Shown one piece after another: positions 60,661 through 64,000 of a DNA stretch of 64,000 bases (the stretch's first letter is position 1; every line of letters begins with the position of its first letter). Source of the stretch: Cycas panzhihuaensis (Eukaryota > Cycadophyta); the NCBI GenBank assembly GCA_023213395.1, contig CM041465.1, forward strand, positions 114,583,741 through 114,647,740, written 5' to 3'. The translations under genes and the position numbers were made by a program. The notes under the pieces are model-generated. The model saw only the letters and a program-made list of their open reading frames with translations, was not told where the DNA came from and did no database searches.

Positions 60661-60684
60661 GTTCTACTCTAAACTTTTGTGGGA

Positions 60685-60800
60685 GGATCTAAGGGGGGTG
60701 GGAGCCCCCCTTAGCCAAGTGGTACAGGGGATGGTAGAACCCTCCCCCCCCCCCCCACACACACACACAAAGAGGGGGTTCAGAGGTAGTAGCCCCTAAC
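60685..60800 (+). other. Short GC-rich block with box A-like motif and C/AC repeats inside copia-1
   Basis: Unlike its AT-rich surroundings, this block holds AAGGGGGGTGGGAGCCCCCC (a hairpin), TAGCCAAGTGG (60712-60722, a good match to the RNA polymerase III box A of tRNA-derived SINEs), C13 (60744-60756), (AC)7 and GGGGGTTCAGAGG, a poor box B. It may be a degraded SINE fragment. No target duplication was found. Confidence 0.3.
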
Positions 60801-60896
60801 CAAAAAAGTTAGCACTAAAAAGCATATTAAATTATAAAGAGAATCAAAGTCATTTATCAAATTACCCTAGATTTAATGGTCAAGATTTGTGCCTTG

Positions 60897-61277
60897 TATG
60901 ACTCTCTCATATAGCCTGATTTAAGGTGATTTTTCATTATGTTGATGGTGTTTGACATACTAGATATATTGTATTAAGTAGAGGAGGCTAGTTATTTTTG
61001 TTATGAGTATTCTACTATAGATTATATATAGTTCTCCATTCTTAGATAATAAAGATCGATACTTTTCCTATGTGGATGTTTCCCTAGCACACTGCTAGGG
61101 TTTTATCATATTATATCAGGTGTATGTGTGATGCTTTGGATTTCTAATTTATTTATTTTATTATCTCTTATTTAAGAACTTGTATGTAAATTTTTAGTTT
61201 TAATTTCTGTAATTAGTTGCAAAATAATTTAGATCTTGGTAGGAGTTTCTAGTTATTAGGACCTAGTTTTCTCAACA
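60897..61277 (+). repeat. copia-2 5' LTR
   Basis: It starts TATGACTCTCTCATATAG and ends TTTTCTCAACA. Both ends are confirmed by alignment with 63258-63638 and by the target duplication. The first dinucleotide is TA in both copies instead of the usual TG. Confidence 0.9.
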
Positions 61278-61279
61278 AT

Positions 61280-61292
61280 TGGTATCAGAGCC
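61280..61292 (+). other. copia-2 primer-binding site (initiator tRNA-Met)
   Basis: TGGTATCAGAGCC two bases after the LTR is a perfect match to the common plant copia primer site. Confidence 0.9.
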
Positions 61293-61340
61293 ACTTTTAT
61301 TTTTGTAGTGACTTTGTGAAGGTTTTGGTATTGACTTTTT

Positions 61341-62130
61341 CTACACCAAATTAAAATTAGTGAATGCAAAGTTTGAGGTAGAGTATTTCAATGACAAGAA
61401 TAACTTCAAGTTGTGCAAGCTAAAAGCATATGATGGTCTGGTATAATAACGTTTATATAGAGCTTTTACAAATAAATTAAAAAAACCCATAGAGATAGAT
61501 GATAACAAATGAGATGATCTAGACAAAAGGGATCTTAGTACAATATGATTATACTTGGCAAATGAAGTTCTATTTAACATCATATGGGAGCAGATAACAG
61601 TAGGATTATGGACCCAATTGGAAGGCTTGTACATAACTAAATTAGTGATGAATTGAATCTATGTGAAGAGACATCTATACTCATTGCATATAAAGGAAGG
61701 TACAAAAATTATTGATCATTTAAATATTTTTAACACTCTTATTTTTCAGTTAGCTAGTATCGATGTCACAATTAAGGATGAGGATAAGATTATTACCTTA
61801 TTATATTTATTACCAGAATCCTGGGATAATACTATCACCTTAATTAGTTTTAGCACTACAAATGAATTAAACTATGATTATATTATAAATGCTTATTAAT
61901 AGAAGAAGTGAGGAGAAAGTCTAGTCTTAAAATTTCTACATCATAAGCTATGATAGTAAGGGGCAGAATGATTGAGAAATGACAAAGCTCTAGGGATACA
62001 TCGAGGTCAAAGTCAAAAGGCAAGAAGAGTAAGCTCAAATGTTAATACTGCAATAAGACAGGTCACCTCAAGAAGGATTACTACAAAAGGAAGGAGTTCT
62101 AGAAAAAGGAAGATCTTGCCAAGGAGGCTA
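61341..62130 (+). pseudogene. copia-2 gag with zinc knuckle
   Basis: KFEVEYFNDKNNFKLCKLKA (61360) is the Gag start of this copia group, followed by stops. Bases 61663-61899 are open with the UBN2-like HLNIFNTLIFQLASIDV and LLYLLPESWDN. The knuckle near 62035-62085 reads CNKTGHLKKDYY, where the last Cys is Tyr and the first is behind a stop. The protein would coat the RNA. Confidence 0.85.
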
Positions 62131-62600
62131 ATAAAGTGGAGTCAAATCAAGGTACAAATGATGATGTCTTGGTTGCTTATAATATTTTTCATTATCATCA
62201 TGACTGGTTATTAAATTTGGGTGCTTCATACCATATGTGTCCATACAAGAGTTGGTTTTCATCATACTAACGACTTAATAGTGGTGATGTACTTATAGGA
62301 AATGAAGTTTCTTTTAAGATAATAAGCATTAATAGCATTAGAATTAAAATGTTTGATGATGTAATGAGAATATTAATTAAAGTTAGACATGTACTTGATC
62401 TAAAAAGGAATCTGATTTCCTTGGGTGAACTATATTCTGATGGTTATAAGTACATAGGTCATGAAAGAGTCTTGAAGGTGTCAAACGGTGCCTTGGTGGT
62501 TCTGAAAGCCTTAAAGAAAGAAAACTTTTATATTTTAATAGGAAGTACAGATGTCAGTTATGCAACTACAACATTAAAGACTATAGAAGATCTAGCTTAG
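62131..62600 (+). pseudogene. copia-2 protease and GAG-pre-integrase
   Basis: The protease site reads WLLNLGASYHMC: Asn (62214-62216) stands where the catalytic Asp belongs in the D-S-G-A motif. Bases 62349-62600 are open and carry VRHVLDLKRNLISLGELYSD and KVSNGALVVLKA, the canonical pre-integrase segment. The protease is inactive as read. Confidence 0.85.
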
Positions 62601-63257
62601 TTATGGCATCAAAGACTTAGGTATAAGAGTTAGAGAGGACTTAAGATACTGATGAACTATAAGTTGCTTCTTAACTTGCAACTTTTAGATTTGACTTTTT
62701 ATAAACATTGTATATTTAGATAGTAGTGTAGACTCATGTTTAAATTAAGGAGTTACACTAGTAAAGGTGTTCTAGATTATATACATTCAGATGTATAGGT
62801 ACTAGCCCCTATAATATCTTATAGAGGATAATTTTACTTTTTTATATTTATAGATGATTACTCCAAAAAGGTATGGGTCTATTTTTTAAAAAGAAAATCT
62901 AAAGTTTTTAGTGTATTTAAGCAATTCAAGGCTCTAATTGAGAAGAGCACTTGCAGGTCAACCAAATATTTAAGAACTAATAATAGAGATGAGTTCAACT
63001 CCTTAGAGTTTAAAAACTATTACAGAGAAGTTGGGATCGAAGAGCATAAGACCACTAGCTATACTCCATAGCAGAATGGCATAGCTAAGCACATGAATAG
63101 GAAACTCTTGGAAAGAGTAAGAAGCATTCTAAGTAATGCAAGAGTAGAGTAGGGATTATGGGCAGAAGCTATTTAGACAACTTGATATTTGGTAAACAGG
63201 TCACCATCACTTATAATAAACTGTAATATTCCTAAAGAGATATATACTGGACATCCA
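62601..63257 (+). pseudogene. copia-2 integrase, truncated by fusion to the 3' LTR
   Basis: LWHQRLRY (zinc finger, altered), YIHSDV (first Asp), FFIFIDDYSKKVWVYFLKRK, LRTNNRDEF (second Asp replaced by Asn at 62979-62981) and NGIAKHMNRKLLERV (Glu replaced by Lys at 63086-63088) are in order. The frame continues to IPKEIYTGHPYDSL, where the last residues are already the first bases of the 3' LTR. So the deletion removing RT ended exactly at the LTR start. Confidence 0.85.
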
Positions 63258-63638
63258 TATGACTCTCTCATATAGCCCAATTTAGGGTGTTTTTTCATTG
63301 CATTGATGGTGTTTGACATATTGGATGTACTATATTAAGTAGAAGAGGATGATGGTTATTACTGTGAGTATTCTACTACAGATTATGTATATTTCTCCAT
63401 TCTTAGATAATAAAGATCGATACCTTTCCTGTGTGGATGTTTCCTTAGCACACTATTAAGGTTTTACTACATTATATCAGGTGTATATGTGATGCTTTGG
63501 CTTTCTGATTTATTTATTATATTATCTCTAGTTTAAGAACTTGTATGTAAATTTTTAGTTTCAATTCCTATAATTAGTTTCAAAATAGTTTAGATCTTGG
63601 TGGTAGTTTCTAGTTATTGGGACCTAGTTTTCTCAACA
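63258..63638 (+). repeat. copia-2 3' LTR
   Basis: It aligns end to end with 60897-61277 and is followed by CCTTC. No polypurine tract precedes it; integrase sequence runs directly into it. Confidence 0.9.
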
Positions 63639-63699
63639 CCTTCAATAGGTTGTTATTATTTATCAATCAACTATATAAATAACTCCTTAAATATTTGAG

Positions 63700-63960
63700 T
63701 CAAATGTTTAATATAGACTTTGATTACACATTATATGTTGAGTTGCTCTAGTGTCCATGATCCACTATCTATCGATTAAAGCAATATTATTTACAATTCT
63801 AATAGGACTTGGTATTGGTGAAAGGAATTCACAAGTGATATATCTACATTGAGCTTCAAAGTATCTATGTGATTAGTCATTGGCATTTGATATTGAAGAT
63901 CCCTTAATTCTTTGAAAGTGTGCTTATACTAAACCTACACCACTAAATAATTCTTCATAA
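63700..63960 (-). pseudogene. copia-1 protease region
   Basis: The minus strand reads WIMDTRATQHI, the copia protease active site with Gly of D-T-G replaced by Arg (63747-63749). It lies on the far side of copia-2 from the rest of copia-1 and in the same orientation, which supports the split. The sequence to its right toward 64000 would be the Gag end, but no knuckle is certain. Confidence 0.7.
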
Positions 63961-64000
63961 GTTTCTTCAACATTGTGAACTCTACATTTTGGTTAGAACT

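Larger units (their letters stand above)
60897..63638 (+). mobile_element. Ty1/copia deletion derivative (copia-2), inserted in copia-1
   Basis: Two LTRs of 381 bp (60897-61277, 63258-63638) flank a Met-type primer site, gag, protease and integrase. RT and RNase H are absent: integrase passes directly into the 3' LTR. The target duplication is CCTTG (60892-60896) and CCTTC (63639-63643). The sequence on both sides is copia-1 protease/pre-integrase in the other orientation. The LTRs differ at roughly one in ten positions by eye, so it inserted long ago, and mobilisation needed enzymes from another element. Confidence 0.9.
57340..64000 (-). mobile_element. Ty1/copia retrotransposon (copia-1), antisense, split by copia-2, continues past the window
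   Basis: On the minus strand the order is protease (63960-63700), gap with copia-2, GAG-pre-integrase (60660-60400), integrase (60300-59330), linker (59300-58760), RT (58760-57850) and RNase H (57780-57340), the copia arrangement. Gag and the 5' LTR would lie beyond 64000. The element is interrupted at 60897-63638 by copia-2 with a 5-bp target duplication. Stops and frame changes are frequent throughout. Confidence 0.85.

Overview
The window reads as heterochromatic nuclear DNA from a seed plant with a large, repeat-rich genome. I find no intact host gene, rRNA or tRNA. Almost every recognisable coding stretch belongs to a decayed plant retrotransposon: plant L1-type LINEs, Ty3/gypsy elements with initiator-Met or Arg-type primer sites, a Tat-like gypsy family with a second RNase H, and Ty1/copia elements. 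The species cannot be named from the sequence.

Layout. Bases 1-12640 hold two direct copies of an AT-rich repeat of about 3.4 kb (1-3826 and 9206-12640), each carrying the same short ORF of unknown function. The first copy contains a 375-bp SINE-like insertion (2884-3258, 18-bp target duplication) and abuts an antisense LINE (3827 to about 7530). Bases 12641-15423 are AT-rich and unassigned.

Bases 15424-55162 are one old Ty3/gypsy element (gypsy-1) inflated to about 40 kb by insertions. Its order is 5' LTR, Met primer site, gag and protease; then the Tat-like element Tat-1 (18375-34361, target duplication CCTAT/CCTAC), which itself holds an antisense solo LTR (24945-26552, target duplication AGAGC). 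gypsy-1 RT resumes at 34367, followed by RNase H and the first part of integrase. An antisense LINE (36112-40223) then cuts integrase, and an antisense Tat-like element, Tat-2 (40224-54829), abuts it. The end of the gypsy-1 3' LTR closes the stack at 55162. Bases 55163-57330 hold no gene. An antisense copia element (copia-1) runs from about 57340 to beyond the window end and is split by a compact copia deletion derivative (copia-2, 60897-63638, target duplication CCTTG/CCTTC).

The most interesting system is in the Tat-like family. Between integrase and the downstream archaeal-type RNase H, both copies carry a gene in the opposite orientation (Tat-2: + strand, 44986-46862; Tat-1: - strand, about 29335-27384). 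Its N-terminal part resembles the plant mobile domain, its middle is acidic and Gly/Ser-rich, and its C-terminal part is a probable coiled coil. Both copies conserve a GT...AG intron at the same place; in Tat-2, splicing joins two reading frames exactly. Both also conserve a TATATAAGG box upstream, in the antisense orientation. A degenerate GGTACC-centred motif recurs in the LTRs and in the leader of this antisense gene. Tat-1 has lost RT and integrase but kept this gene and the extra RNase H.

All elements look dead. Catalytic residues are repeatedly lost by G-to-A changes (Asp to Asn, Glu to Lys), and in-frame stops sit mostly where Trp, Gln or Arg codons are expected, as in long-methylated DNA.
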